The notes under the pieces: generated by a model
Database searches by the model: none
What the model saw: only the letters and a program-made list of their open reading frames with translations
Told to the model about the DNA's origin: nothing
Source of the DNA: an uncultured Myxococcales bacterium
Lineage (GTDB): Bacteria; Myxococcota_A; Polyangia; Polyangiales; Polyangiaceae
Assembly: GCA_937949945.1 (NCBI GenBank)
Contig: CALFEQ010000194.1
Span: forward strand, 1-64,000
Length of the DNA stretch: 64,000 bases
Direction of reading: 5' to 3'
Program-made: the position numbers and the translations under genes
Shown: piece by piece, positions 26,058 to 34,593 of the stretch
Position numbering within the stretch: position 1 is the stretch's first letter
Layout: every line of letters starts with the position of its first letter

Positions 26058-26297
26058 TCAGCCCTCGTCGTCGTCGTCGCCGCCTTCCGGTTCGTTGACG
26101 CTCGGCAGCTTCTTGATCTCGAGCCGCGAGATCTTCCAGGCGCGCTGGACGACCCATGAGAGCGAGCGATCGAGCCGTGCTGCCTCTTCCTTGATCTCCT
26201 GGAGCATAGACTCGGGGAAGTAGAGGCTCTGCTTCCTCTTGTCGGTCTTGGAGCTCTCACTCCGGAGATTGCTGATCGAGTCCTTGTCGTTCGCCAA
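26058..26297 (-). CDS. Small ribbon-helix-helix-like protein (TIGR04563 type)
   Basis: A 79-residue protein with a rare TTG start at 26297. The start is chosen because a perfect AGGAGG lies six bases upstream (26304-26309) and no better codon fits. The body KRKQSLYFPESMLQEIKEEA and RLDRSLSWVVQRAWKISR has the strand-helix-helix pattern of MetJ/Arc-type DNA-binding proteins and matches a family common in myxobacteria. The tail is strongly acidic (PEGGDDDDEG). It may be a DNA-binding regulator; no target is known. It is divergent from the Ctp protease gene across a 379-bp gap. Confidence 0.8.
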   Translation of the reverse strand: MANDKDSISNLRSESSKTDKRKQSLYFPESMLQEIKEEAARLDRSLSWVVQRAWKISRLEIKKLPSVNEPEGGDDDDEG

Positions 26298-26676
26298 GGC
26301 AGGCCTCCTGTGGTGGACGGTCGGGGTCGCATGAGCCCCGGCCATCGTGATCCTCGGCAGGCCGGTGGCGCATATGAGCCCTGTTGCCCCGTGCACCGAC
26401 AATGATCCACTTACGCATTGAATCCGTCCACACGTTTTTGACGTGGGCATGATGGGGCCGTTCGCGGGCCCGGTCGCTCGCCTCGGCACCTCGACATGGC
26501 TCTTGATCTTCGCTCGAAGATGACTTTCGGCCCTCGCGTCTTCGAGCAGGTCCGCCGTGGTCCGCGGGCGCTTCGTGCGGCGGACGGTCTTCGCGGTGCG
26601 GTCGGCCCGACCGATCCTCCGAGCCGCGCCGTGGCGCGCGGATGGGCATTCGGCGAACGCTGCTAGGCTTGGCCGC
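26298..26676. other. Divergent intergenic region upstream of ctp-type gene
   Basis: This gap holds the Shine-Dalgarno of the small ribbon-helix-helix gene at its left end. The stretch around 26395-26450 is less GC-rich than its surroundings and may hold a promoter, but I cannot assign -35/-10 boxes with confidence. No gene, heptad array or RNA motif is recognised. Confidence 0.45.
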
Positions 26677-28101
26677 GTGAAGCCACTCCGCATCCTGTTC
26701 CCGACGCTCGCGGCGTTCGCCGGAGGCGTTCTGGTCGGGGCGTACCGGGCCGAGGCGACGCCCGAGAACCAGAACCCGTATCAGTCCGTGAACCAGCTCG
26801 GGCGTGTGCTCGTCCAGATCGAGAACCACTACGTCGACCCGGTCGAGCGCAACAAGCTCGTCGAGGGCGCGATCCGGGGAATGGTCGAGAACCTCGATCC
26901 GCACTCCGCGTACATGCCGCCGGAGGAGTGGCGTCAGTTCCAGAGCGACACGGAGGGCAAGTTCGGCGGCGTCGGGATCGAGGTCGACGGCCGCGGTGAC
27001 AAGCTGATCGTCATCGCGCCCATCGAGGGATCGCCCGCGCAGCGCGCCGGCATCAAGAGCGGCGACCAGATCGTCGCCGTCGACGGCGAGGACGTCATCG
27101 GCCAGCCGCTCGACAAGGTCGTCAAGAAGATGCGCGGCGCCCCCGGCACGAAGGTGAAGATCACGGTGCTGAGGGGCGGCCCGAAGGCGACCGCCAAGCA
27201 CGCCAAGGAGCTCGAGCAGGACGCAGGCGCGGCCGACGCGGCGCCGCCGGAGCGTCCGGGGCAGACGCTGAGCTTCGAGCTCACGCGCGAGGTGATCCAC
27301 GTCTCGGCCGTGCTCTACAAGCTGCTCGACGGCGACATCGGCTACCTGCGCATCAAGCAGTTCCAGGAGCGCACGCACGCGGAGCTGATGACCGCCGCCG
27401 CCAAGATGCGGCAGGAGGCGAAGAGCGGCGCGCTCGCGGGCGTGCTCCTCGACGTCCGCAGCAATCCTGGCGGGCTCGTCGACGAGGCGACCGAGATCGC
27501 GGACGAGTTCCTCGGAAGCGGCGGCATCTACTCCATGCGCCACCGCGGCCGGGTGATCGAGGACCTCAAGGCACGCCCGGGCGGCGCCTTCGTGAACCTG
27601 CCGGTCGTGGTCCTCGTCAACGAGTGGAGCGCGAGCGCGAGCGAGCTCCTCGTCGGCGCTCTGCAGGACAACAAGCGCGCGACGGTGATCGGCGCCAACA
27701 CGTTCGGAAAGGGCAGCGTCCAGTCGATCCTTCCGCTGCCGAACAACGCCGGCCTCAAGCTGACGACGGCGCGCTACTACACGCCGAGCGGCCACGCGAT
27801 CCAAGCCGACGGCATTCACCCGGACATCCTGATCGAGCCGGGTACCCGCGCCCCCAGCGAGTCCCCGAAGATCGTGCGCGAGCGCGATCTGCCCGGCCAC
27901 CTTCCCGCCGAGGGCCCGCAGGGCGGCAACACCCGCCGCGACCCCAGCGCCACCCTCCACGTCGACGCCGGCACGGACGAGGAGGTCTCGGGCTCCATCG
28001 CGCGCGACATCCCGAAGGACCCGTCGACGTCGAGCGACGTGGTGCTGCGCGTGGGGTATCAGATGTTGCGGTCGCAGATTGCTTCGAGGGGGCCGCTCTG
28101 A
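26677..28101 (+). CDS. Carboxy-terminal processing protease (S41 family)
   Basis: A 474-residue periplasmic serine protease from GTG 26677. An N-terminal membrane/signal segment (LRILFPTLAAFAGGVLVGAY) is followed by the S41 helical part (GRVLVQIENHYVDPVERNKL and NLDPHSAYMPPEEW). Next is a PDZ domain (~95-180; GVGIEVDGRGDKLIVIAPIEG) with an Ala/Asp/Pro-rich insert. The protease core carries LDVRSNPGGLVDEA, then LVNEWSASASELLVGALQD with the catalytic Ser, and TFGKGSVQSILPL with the catalytic Lys. The C-terminal extension after IHPDILIEPG is about 80 residues, longer than in typical CtpA. These proteases trim periplasmic and envelope proteins. A heptad element follows the stop. Confidence 0.95.
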   Translation: MKPLRILFPTLAAFAGGVLVGAYRAEATPENQNPYQSVNQLGRVLVQIENHYVDPVERNKLVEGAIRGMVENLDPHSAYMPPEEWRQFQSDTEGKFGGVGIEVDGRGDKLIVIAPIEGSPAQRAGIKSGDQIVAVDGEDVIGQPLDKVVKKMRGAPGTKVKITVLRGGPKATAKHAKELEQDAGAADAAPPERPGQTLSFELTREVIHVSAVLYKLLDGDIGYLRIKQFQERTHAELMTAAAKMRQEAKSGALAGVLLDVRSNPGGLVDEATEIADEFLGSGGIYSMRHRGRVIEDLKARPGGAFVNLPVVVLVNEWSASASELLVGALQDNKRATVIGANTFGKGSVQSILPLPNNAGLKLTTARYYTPSGHAIQADGIHPDILIEPGTRAPSESPKIVRERDLPGHLPAEGPQGGNTRRDPSATLHVDAGTDEEVSGSIARDIPKDPSTSSDVVLRVGYQMLRSQIASRGPL

Positions 28102-28105
28102 AAGA

Positions 28106-28348
28106 GGCTCCAGGCTCCAGGTTGGGCTCCGGGGCGGCAGGCTCCAGGTGGTCACCGCGCTACGGCGACCTCTCGCATCATTTGCTCTTCGTTCGCGAAG
28201 AGCTTCTCCCCGTGTGCTCCGGCGCCTGGCGGCGCCGGATGCGCCTCGTCGTGTCGGCGTTTTGGTCAGAGGGCGACGCGCGCCGGCATGCGACGCCGTG
28301 GCGAGCTCTCGGACACTCCCTGGAGCCTGGAGCCTGGAGCCCGGAGCC
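28106..28348. repeat. Heptad-repeat intergenic element B
   Basis: It lies between convergent genes. The left arm (28106-28149) is GGCTCCA-type heptads (GGCTCCAGGCTCCAGG), and the right arm (28319-28348) is the inverted form (CTGGAGCCTGGAGCC). The 170 bases between arms contain a second dyad near 28228-28242 (GCGCCTGGCGGCGCC). The arms could pair in RNA from either strand. Confidence 0.8.
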
Positions 28349-28353
28349 TCTCT

Positions 28354-28710
28354 TCAGTTGTCATCCCTCAACACGATCGCCGCATGGACGAGCGGCATCA
28401 GCAAGATGAACGTCACCGCCACCAGCGCGAAGCTCACCCATGTCCAGTCGGCGGGGGGCCCGATGCGCAGCAGGGAGAAGAGCATGACGCCGATGCCCAT
28501 GATGGCGTGCATTCGGGTCGGGGCTCGCCATACGAGGGCGCTCGTCGTCACCGCGAGGATGGCGCAGCCGACCGCGAGGACGCTCTTCCAGTTCCAGGGC
28601 ACTTCGCTCCGGTAGAACCAGCCGACGAGGGCGAAGCCGGTCAACGCGGCGAAGGCCAAGAGCGCGATCGATGCCAGGAACGCCGCCCGCCTCGAAACCT
28701 GATCGTCCAC
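28354..28710 (-). CDS. Small four-helix integral membrane protein
   Basis: About 118 residues from GTG 28710 (VDDQVSRRAAFLASIALLAF). Four hydrophobic helices are visible: LASIALLAFAALTGFALVGW, SVLAVGCAILAVTTSALVW, MHAIMGIGVMLFSLLRIG and VSFALVAVTFILLMPLVHAA. No known family is recognised. The gene is immediately downstream of the glycosyltransferase gene on the same strand (73 bp), so it may be a membrane partner of that enzyme. Its stop borders heptad element B. Confidence 0.7.
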   Translation of the reverse strand: MDDQVSRRAAFLASIALLAFAALTGFALVGWFYRSEVPWNWKSVLAVGCAILAVTTSALVWRAPTRMHAIMGIGVMLFSLLRIGPPADWTWVSFALVAVTFILLMPLVHAAIVLRDDN

Positions 28711-28783
28711 GGAGTGTCCCGAGTGTAACTCATGAGCGGGCCACAAGGGCCCCGGGAAACGACCCCGGGCGGGGTCGTGGGCA

Positions 28784-29515
28784 TCAGCCCCGGATGCGGA
28801 TGGCGTACGTCAGCTTCCCGACGTTCTTGAGGACGTTGGGCACCCGCTTGAAGAGGTTGATCGAGGGGGGCCGCTTCTCGATCACACGGACGGGGATCTC
28901 CTTCGTGCGTACGCCGCCCCGGTCGGCGCGGATGACGAGCTCGCTGGCGAAGACGTCCTTGTCGACCAAGCACGAGCGTACGATGTCGAGCAGCGCGACC
29001 CGCCGGAAGGCCTTCAGGCCGTGCGTATCCGTGCCGCGGAAGCCGAGGAGAACCCTCAGCATCGCGGAGTAGGCGAGGCTCGCGACGTGGCGGATGAGGG
29101 GGCGGTCGTCCTCGGCGCCATGGACGAGCTTCGACCCGATGACGAGGTCCGCCTCGCCGCTCTCGAGGATGTCGACGGCGCGCCGATGGAAGTCGACGTC
29201 GCACAGGTCGATCTCGTCGCAGATGACGAGCTCCCCTCGGGAGAGCAGGATCCCCTCCTTGAGGGCCTTGCCGTAATTCGGCTCACCCAGGCTGATGATC
29301 TTCACCTGGCCCTCGCCGCTCCCGTATCGGGCGGCGAGCTCCTTGCCGATCTCGACGGTCCGGTCCTTCGACCCGTTTTCGGCGAGGATGATCTCGTACG
29401 TCCAGCCGAGCGGCTTCAGCCGCTCGCGCAGATCCACGATCGCGGCGTGGAGGATCGCCTCCTCGTTGTAGATGGGGATGACGATCGAGATGCGCGGCGG
29501 GTCGGCAGTGGCCAT
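28784..29515 (-). CDS. Family 2 glycosyltransferase (dolichyl-phosphate-mannose-synthase-like)
   Basis: A 243-residue GT-A enzyme. ISIVIPIYNEEAILHAAIVD opens the nucleotide-sugar fold, ENGSKDRTVEIG is the next strand, and LVICDEIDLCDVDF supplies the acidic metal motif. HGLKAFRRVALLDIV and RTKEIPVRVIEKRPP are typical of the polyprenyl-phosphate transferase subgroup. No membrane helices are present in this protein; the small membrane protein downstream could supply anchoring. Substrate and acceptor are unknown, with a lipid carrier phosphate most likely. Confidence 0.92.
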   Translation of the reverse strand: MATADPPRISIVIPIYNEEAILHAAIVDLRERLKPLGWTYEIILAENGSKDRTVEIGKELAARYGSGEGQVKIISLGEPNYGKALKEGILLSRGELVICDEIDLCDVDFHRRAVDILESGEADLVIGSKLVHGAEDDRPLIRHVASLAYSAMLRVLLGFRGTDTHGLKAFRRVALLDIVRSCLVDKDVFASELVIRADRGGVRTKEIPVRVIEKRPPSINLFKRVPNVLKNVGKLTYAIRIRG

Positions 29516-29639
29516 GAGCCCCCGAGAAAGAAGAAGCGGTGACCTCGGTGAAGGGTGAGCTTGTGGTGTGGAAAAACGCCCGCCCTTTTAGTACGGGCGA
29601 GGTGGCGTCGCCAAGTCGCGTCTAGTAGGGTCCGCCGCG

Positions 29640-30728
29640 ATGAGACTCCTTCGCGCTTTACCGTTGTTGGCGTCCGTCGTGCTCGCTCCCCTCGCGCTCG
29701 GGGGGTGCGAGAAGGACAAACCCAAGCCGGAAGAGACGAAGAAGAGCGAGCCGGTCCCGGTCCCGTCCGGCCTCGTGTTCAACGACTTCCTCCCCACGGA
29801 AGGGCCCGTGACGGGCCTCGGCGTGCGCGACGCCGGGCTCGAGGGCGGCCTCGCCGCCATGGCGGGCGCCGAGCCGGGCGAGGCCGATTCGGCGCAGGAT
29901 CACGAGAAGCTCCGGGTGACCGAGCCCGGAGCCGAGCCGCGCGCGGTCCGGAAGTACACGTTCGTCGCCAATCGGACGGACAGGCGCGTGCTCACGATCG
30001 TGCAGTCGATCGCGCAGAGCATGGGCGACCAGGCGGCGCCCACGCAGGAGATCACGATGAAGCTCCACCTCGACCTCACGCCGAAGCAGGTCACGCCTGC
30101 CGGCGCGTCGGTCGAGGCGAAGGTGGTGAAGGTCGAGCTTCCGGGCGCCCCGCCGCAGGCCGCCCAGATGCTCGCGGCCCTGAACGGGCTGTCCGCGACG
30201 TTCGACATCACGTCGCGCGGCGAGGTCGGCGAGGTCTCGTTCGTGGCCAGCCAGCAGCTCAGGAACCAGCTCGCGGAGACCGTGGTTCAGGGGCTGAGCC
30301 AGGCCGTCCAGCTCCTGCTCGCGCCTCTGCCCGAAGCGCCCATCGGCGTCGGCGCCAAGTGGGAGATGGGCTCGTCGAGCCCCGATCAGCCCGAGCAGGG
30401 GATCAAGAGGTTCACGCTGAAGGAGGTCAGCGCCGAGGGCGGCGTCATCGAGGCGGAGATCCAGATCAAGGTGCCCCGGCGGGCTCAGCAGGGACCGCGC
30501 GGCGGCATGGTGTTCGTCGAGGCCGACGGCACGGGGAAGTACACGTATCAGGTCCGCTTCGATCGGATGTCGACGAAGGTCGAGGGCGAGCTCGCCCTGA
30601 ACGAGAAGATCGAGGTCCCGGACGGGAAGGGCGGCGGCAAGCAGACGATCACGCAGTCGCAGAAGGCGAAGCACCTCATCGAGTCGCCGGCTGCGCCCGC
30701 GGCAGCGCCGGTCGCCACGGCGAAGTGA
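29640..30728 (+). CDS. Exported lipoprotein of unknown function
   Basis: A 362-residue protein with a lipobox-like signal (ASVVLAPLALGGC) and a charged Lys/Glu linker (EKDKPKPEETKKSEP). The folded part shows an alternating beta pattern: RKYTFVANRTDRRVLTIVQS, EITMKLHLDLTPKQVTP, FDITSRGEVGEVSFVAS and YTYQVRFDRMSTKVEG. This resembles proteins that collect repeated beta-strands around a hydrophobic core, but no family is recognised. The end is Ala/Pro-rich (AAPAAAPVATAK). It is divergent from the glycosyltransferase and 118 bp upstream of ssb. Confidence 0.85.
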   Translation: MRLLRALPLLASVVLAPLALGGCEKDKPKPEETKKSEPVPVPSGLVFNDFLPTEGPVTGLGVRDAGLEGGLAAMAGAEPGEADSAQDHEKLRVTEPGAEPRAVRKYTFVANRTDRRVLTIVQSIAQSMGDQAAPTQEITMKLHLDLTPKQVTPAGASVEAKVVKVELPGAPPQAAQMLAALNGLSATFDITSRGEVGEVSFVASQQLRNQLAETVVQGLSQAVQLLLAPLPEAPIGVGAKWEMGSSSPDQPEQGIKRFTLKEVSAEGGVIEAEIQIKVPRRAQQGPRGGMVFVEADGTGKYTYQVRFDRMSTKVEGELALNEKIEVPDGKGGGKQTITQSQKAKHLIESPAAPAAAPVATAK

Positions 30729-30746
30729 CTCGTCGCGGAAACGTCT

Positions 30747-30756
30747 TTGTGCACAA
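30747..30756. promoter_or_regulatory. Palindrome TTGTGCACAA upstream of ssb
   Basis: A perfect 10-bp palindrome lies 91 bp before the ssb start codon and 19 bp after the preceding stop. It is the only such short perfect dyad in the ssb leader. It does not look like a classical LexA box. The regulatory role is a guess from symmetry and position. Confidence 0.25.
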
Positions 30757-30846
30757 CCTCCGGCGCGGGCGGCCGACTCCGGTCGCGCTCACCGTTGACG
30801 CGCGGAGGGCTACGATGCAGTGCCTGTCGAACAGAAGGAGCGTGCG

Positions 30847-31320
30847 ATGGCGGAAGGTCTGAACAAGGTGTTGTTGCTCGGGAACCTCGGCGCGGATCCG
30901 GAGCTGCGGGTTACGAGCGGCGGTCAGGCCGTGCTCAAGCTTCGCCTCGCGACGACGGAGTCCTACGTCGACCGGAACAACACGCGGCAGGAGCGGACCG
31001 AGTGGCACTCGGTGTCGATCTGGGGCAAGCGCGGCGAGGCGCTCGCGAAGTTCCTGACGAAGGGCGAGCGCATCTTCGTCGAGGGTTCGCTCCGCACCTC
31101 GAGCTACGAGAAGGACGGCGAGAAGCGCTACCGGACCGAGATCGTCGCGAGCAACATCATCCTCGCCGGCCGCGGTAGGGGCGGCGAGGCAGGCGAGGGC
31201 TTCGCCCGCCAGCCCGCAGCCCGCAGCGCAGCCCCCGCCGGTCGCGATCCGTCCCCGCCGCCCCCGGTCGAAGAGGACTTCGGCGATTACGTGGGGGGGG
31301 ATGACGACATTCCGTTCTGA
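30847..31320 (+). CDS. ssb: Single-stranded DNA-binding protein
   Basis: A 157-residue OB-fold protein from ATG 30847, with GAAGGAG at 30834-30840. LNKVLLLGNLGADPELRVT and QERTEWHSVSIWGKRGEALA are classical SSB blocks, as are KGERIFVEGSLRTSSYEKDG and RTEIVASNIILAG. The Gly/Arg/Pro-rich linker leads to the acidic tip DDDIPF, which binds partner proteins of replication and repair. The protein works as a tetramer on exposed ssDNA. The gene is followed by a heptad element whose first inverted pair can act as a terminator. Confidence 0.97.
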   Translation: MAEGLNKVLLLGNLGADPELRVTSGGQAVLKLRLATTESYVDRNNTRQERTEWHSVSIWGKRGEALAKFLTKGERIFVEGSLRTSSYEKDGEKRYRTEIVASNIILAGRGRGGEAGEGFARQPAARSAAPAGRDPSPPPPVEEDFGDYVGGDDDIPF

Positions 31321-31338
31321 GGACGCTCCAGGAAAGGG

Positions 31339-31636
31339 CTGAGGACTCATCGTTCCTCGTTGGAGAGTCCTCAGTCCTCAGCAGCACGGCGTGACGACCT
31401 GTCCGGGGACGTCCACGAACGGCGCGGCCCCGGCCCATCGGCGAGCTCCTATGGGAGCGCTCGGCGAGCTCCCCTCGACTCCGCCAGGCTCTCGAAGCCG
31501 GGCTCAGGTTTTTCGAGCGGGGCATCGACTCGTCGGGGCGCGAGGACGAGACGTTTCTCGTCAGGACGCGGCGGTTCGTCTTTGCTGAGGACTGAGGACT
31601 GAGGTCTGAGGTCCGAGGTCCGAGAACTGAGGACTG
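31339..31636. repeat. Heptad-repeat intergenic element C with terminator-like hairpin
   Basis: At the left, CTGAGGACTC (31339-31348) pairs with GAGTCCTCAG (31365-31374) over a 16-base loop, and a further TCCTCAG heptad follows. The right arm (31585-31636) is a run of CTGAGGA/CTGAGGT/CCGAGGT heptads in the inverse sense. The element fills the gap between the convergent ssb and lipoprotein genes. Confidence 0.8.
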
Positions 31637-31640
31637 CCCG

Positions 31641-32276
31641 TCAGGGCACCGTCACCTCCACCGCGTTCGTCGTCGCCTGGCAGCTCGTCGTGCTGGCGAG
31701 CAGGCGCTTCACTTCCTCGTCCGTGTCGTTGTCGATCTCGATGGTCGGATCGTTGCGGTACGTGAGGCGGACGGTGTAGCGGCCGGCGGGGAGCGACAGC
31801 CGCGGGAGCCACTCGCGGATCTCGCGCGAGGCGCCCGGGGCGAGGGTGAAGATCTCGTCCTTCTTGATGCGGTTCATCAGGCCGCATCGGGCGAGAGGTG
31901 CGGTGCTGGCCGGCTTGCCGTCCGCGGTGGCGGTCCACGTCAGCACGGGCGTCCGCCAACCCGACTCGCTGCCGTCGCCCGGCGTGACCAGGTGGAGCGG
32001 TGTCGAGCCCGTGTTCGTCAGGACGAGGACGAATTCGGAGCCGTCGGGGCTCGCGCCTTCGGCGCGAAGCCTCGCATCGAGCGCGCACGATCCGGGCGCC
32101 GAGAGCGCCGGGCTCGGGGGCTCGTCCGCCGGCTCGCCGGCGACCGCCTCTCGTTCGGCGACCGGGGGCGGGGCGGGGGCGACGGTCACGGGGACCGGAT
32201 CCGTTGCGGGGCCGACCTTCTTCGCGCATCCGGCGAGAAGGAAGCCTGCGAGGAGAGCGCGTCGAGCGGGGCCCAC
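31641..32276 (-). CDS. Exported lipoprotein with Ig-like beta domain
   Basis: A 211-residue protein with lipobox (ALLAGFLLAGC), a Val/Pro/Ala-rich linker (~20-55), and a beta-sandwich-like domain. FVLVLTNTGSTPLHLVTPG, then FTLAPGASREIREWLPRLSL and AGRYTVRLTYRND are the typical sequence of proteins that resemble intracellular-protease-inhibitor or DUF-type Ig folds. Two Cys residues (PGSCALDARL and LARCGLMNR) may form a disulphide. No enzyme residues are seen. It is convergent with ssb across element C. Confidence 0.82.
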   Translation of the reverse strand: MGPARRALLAGFLLAGCAKKVGPATDPVPVTVAPAPPPVAEREAVAGEPADEPPSPALSAPGSCALDARLRAEGASPDGSEFVLVLTNTGSTPLHLVTPGDGSESGWRTPVLTWTATADGKPASTAPLARCGLMNRIKKDEIFTLAPGASREIREWLPRLSLPAGRYTVRLTYRNDPTIEIDNDTDEEVKRLLASTTSCQATTNAVEVTVP

Positions 32277-32489
32277 GTCTCGATGCTACGTCCCGGACTG
32301 CCGCCGGCGAAGCTGAGCCGGTCCGGGGCGGAGAGCCAGGCGCCGAGGGGCCGGGCGAAAGCGCCCGAGCTCGCCCGCAACGAGCCATGGCATCGAGCCA
32401 TGCTTGCGGAGGGCCAGGGCTTTCGCTAAGAAGGCCGGCCCCCTCCTATGGTGCCGGTTCGGCTCGACGGAGGCGGTCCGAGGAGTCCC

Positions 32490-32774
32490 ATGCGAGAAGG
32501 CATTCATCCCGAGTACCTGCCGGCCACCGTTACGTGCGCCTGCGGCAACACGTTCGTGACGCGCTCGACGCGCGGCGATTTCCAGGTCGACGTCTGCTCG
32601 AACTGCCACCCGTTCTACACGGGCACGCAGAAGCTCATCGACGCGGCCGGTCGCGTCGACCGCTTCCGCAAGCGCTACGGCGACGCGGCAAAGGGCGACA
32701 AGAAGGCCGCCGCGAAGGCCGCTCCCGCCGCGAAGGCCGAAGGTGCCTCGGAGACGCCCGCCGCCTCCGAGTAG
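32490..32774 (+). CDS. rpmE: Ribosomal protein bL31 with Ala/Lys-rich tail
   Basis: 94 residues from ATG 32490, set by AGGAG at 32481-32485. MREGIHPEYLPATVTCACGN is the bL31 N-terminus. The zinc-type Cys set is present (CACGNTF and CSNCHPFYTG), so this is the Zn-binding (C+) form. KLIDAAGRVDRFRKRYG closes the conserved part, and a basic Ala/Lys tail of about 25 residues follows. It lies in the large ribosomal subunit. The order rpmE, DUF1385 protein, prfA is conserved in many bacteria. Confidence 0.96.
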   Translation: MREGIHPEYLPATVTCACGNTFVTRSTRGDFQVDVCSNCHPFYTGTQKLIDAAGRVDRFRKRYGDAAKGDKKAAAKAAPAAKAEGASETPAASE

Positions 32775-32808
32775 CGCTCTCGCCGCGCGTGCGTAGAGTT
32801 TCCAATCA

Positions 32809-34014
32809 ATGCCCGAGCCCACTCCCAGCGGCGAACCTACACGACCGTACATCGGTGGCCAGGCCGTCCTCGAAGGCGTGATGATGCGGGCGCCGAAGTC
32901 GTTCGCGATCGTCGTCCGACGACGCGACGGCTCGCTGCACGTCCGCGAACGCGCGATGGTCGACAAGCGGAAGGGCTTCGCGAAGCTGCCTTTCGTGCGC
33001 GGCGTCGTGTCCCTCGGGGAGAGCCTGACGCTCGGCAGCGAGGCGCTGCGGTTCTCCGCGGAGCAGATGGAGCGCGACCTCGAGGAGGAGGAGGCCGAGA
33101 AGAAGCGTGCGGCTCGCAAGACCGGCGTCGGCGGCGCGATCCTCGGCGCGCTGCAAGCGCTCGGCTACACGCTGTTCCTCCTCACGACGGCGGACGCCGA
33201 CACGACGAGCGCCTCCGACGCGAAGGAGCCGAGCGACGATGCTTCCGGACCGCGCGAGGAGCCCGCGACGTCGGCGGAGAAGCGGGGCTCACGGGCTCCC
33301 ATGACGATCATGATCGTCATGATGGTGGCGTTCATGATCGCGCTCCCGCAGGCTGCAGCGGCCGGCTTGAACCGCGTCCTGCACCTCGATCTCGACGTCC
33401 AGTCGCCCGCGTTCCAGGCGATGACCGGCGCGTTCAAGCTCGCGATCGTGATCGGCTATCTGCTCCTCGTCCGGAGCGTGTTCTCGGACATCCGGCGCGT
33501 GTTCCAGTACCACGGCGCCGAGCACAAGACGATTTCCACCTACGAGGCGAACGAGCCGCTCACCGTCGAGAACGCGCGCGCGAAGACCACGCTCCACCCG
33601 CGTTGCGGCACGACGTTTCTCGTCATGGTCGCCCTCGTCTCGATCCTCGTCTTCACGGGCGTGGGCGGCTTCCTCCCGAAGATCCAGACGGGCAACGCGG
33701 CGCTCGACAACGTGATCTTCTTCCTCGAAAAGCTCCCGTTCTTGCCCCTCATCGCGGCGGTGACGTTCGAGATCCAGCGCCTCTTCGCGCGGTACTGCAC
33801 GACGGGGCCGCTGCGCGTCCTCCTCTGGCCGGGCTTCTTGTGCCAGAAGATCACGACCATCGAGCCCGACGACAAGCAGCTCGAGGTCGCGCTCGCCTCG
33901 CTGCGGGTCACGCTCTTCCGCGAGCGGGGCGAGGACACGAAGTCCGGCGGCGACGTCCGCTACGCGACGTTCGAGGCGCTCATGCGGTCGCCGCAGCTCC
34001 GCCGCGCGGCCTGA
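32809..34014 (+). CDS. DUF1385 (YqhQ-like) integral membrane protein
   Basis: A 401-residue membrane protein. YIGGQAVLEGVMMRAPKSFA is the diagnostic N-terminal block of DUF1385, and VFQYHGAEHKTISTYEANEP with HPRCGTTFLVMVALVSI are the other conserved blocks. Membrane helices appear at IMIVMMVAFMIALPQAAAAG, LAIVIGYLLLVRSVF, FLVMVALVSILVF and FLPLIAAVTFEIQ. The function of this family is not established; it usually sits between rpmE and prfA, as here. A charged insert (residues ~85-150) is longer than usual. It starts 34 bp after the rpmE stop. Confidence 0.95.
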   Translation: MPEPTPSGEPTRPYIGGQAVLEGVMMRAPKSFAIVVRRRDGSLHVRERAMVDKRKGFAKLPFVRGVVSLGESLTLGSEALRFSAEQMERDLEEEEAEKKRAARKTGVGGAILGALQALGYTLFLLTTADADTTSASDAKEPSDDASGPREEPATSAEKRGSRAPMTIMIVMMVAFMIALPQAAAAGLNRVLHLDLDVQSPAFQAMTGAFKLAIVIGYLLLVRSVFSDIRRVFQYHGAEHKTISTYEANEPLTVENARAKTTLHPRCGTTFLVMVALVSILVFTGVGGFLPKIQTGNAALDNVIFFLEKLPFLPLIAAVTFEIQRLFARYCTTGPLRVLLWPGFLCQKITTIEPDDKQLEVALASLRVTLFRERGEDTKSGGDVRYATFEALMRSPQLRRAA

Positions 34015-34095
34015 GCGACGCTCGCGGTCGAATCGGCAGGCACCGGGAGGTAGTTCTCCGGGGCGGGCGCGTTCTGCGTCCGCAGGAGGAATGCC

Positions 34096-34479
34096 GTGAG
34101 CGTGCAGCTCGATCACACGATCGTCGAGGCCCGGGACAAGCGGGCCACGGCTCGGTTCTTCTCCGAGGTCCTCGGCCTCCCCGAGCCGGTGCCCTTCGGG
34201 CCGTTCGAGACCGTGCGGACCGACAACGGCATCACGCTCGACTTCGCCGACGCTGCAGGCGAGATCGCGCCGCAGCACTACGCCTTCCTGGTCGGAGACG
34301 GCGAGTTCGACGCCATCATGGGCCGGATCCGCGAACGAGGGCTCGCGTACTGGGCCGACCCGCATCACCGGCAGCCCGGGAAGATCAACACCCGGGACGG
34401 CGGCCGCGGGCTCTACTTCGACGACCCGAACGGGCACAACCTCGAGATCCTGACGCGCCCGTACGGCTCCGGCCGCTGA
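34096..34479 (+). CDS. VOC-superfamily (glyoxalase/bleomycin-resistance-like) protein
   Basis: A 127-residue protein from GTG 34096, with AGGAGG at 34084-34089 six bases before. An ATG at 34091 overlaps but reads ATG-CCG-TGA, so it is a two-codon frame. VQLDHTIVEARDKRATARFF and EVLGLPEPVPFGPFETV are the paired beta-alpha-beta units, and YFDDPNGHNLEILTRP ends with the Glu metal-ligand strand. VOC proteins bind a metal for isomerase, dioxygenase or drug-binding work. Its placement in the rpmE-prfA block is unusual and its substrate is not known. Confidence 0.88.
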   Translation: MSVQLDHTIVEARDKRATARFFSEVLGLPEPVPFGPFETVRTDNGITLDFADAAGEIAPQHYAFLVGDGEFDAIMGRIRERGLAYWADPHHRQPGKINTRDGGRGLYFDDPNGHNLEILTRPYGSGR

Positions 34480-34593
34480 GGGAGGCGCGAGCGAGGGCCC
34501 GCGTGCCGCGCGGCCGACCGGAGCTCGCCCAGGCGTCGTGTCGGCTGAAGCTCGCCTTCGCCTGCCAGCCTCGGGCCTGGTAGCCTCGGGCCA

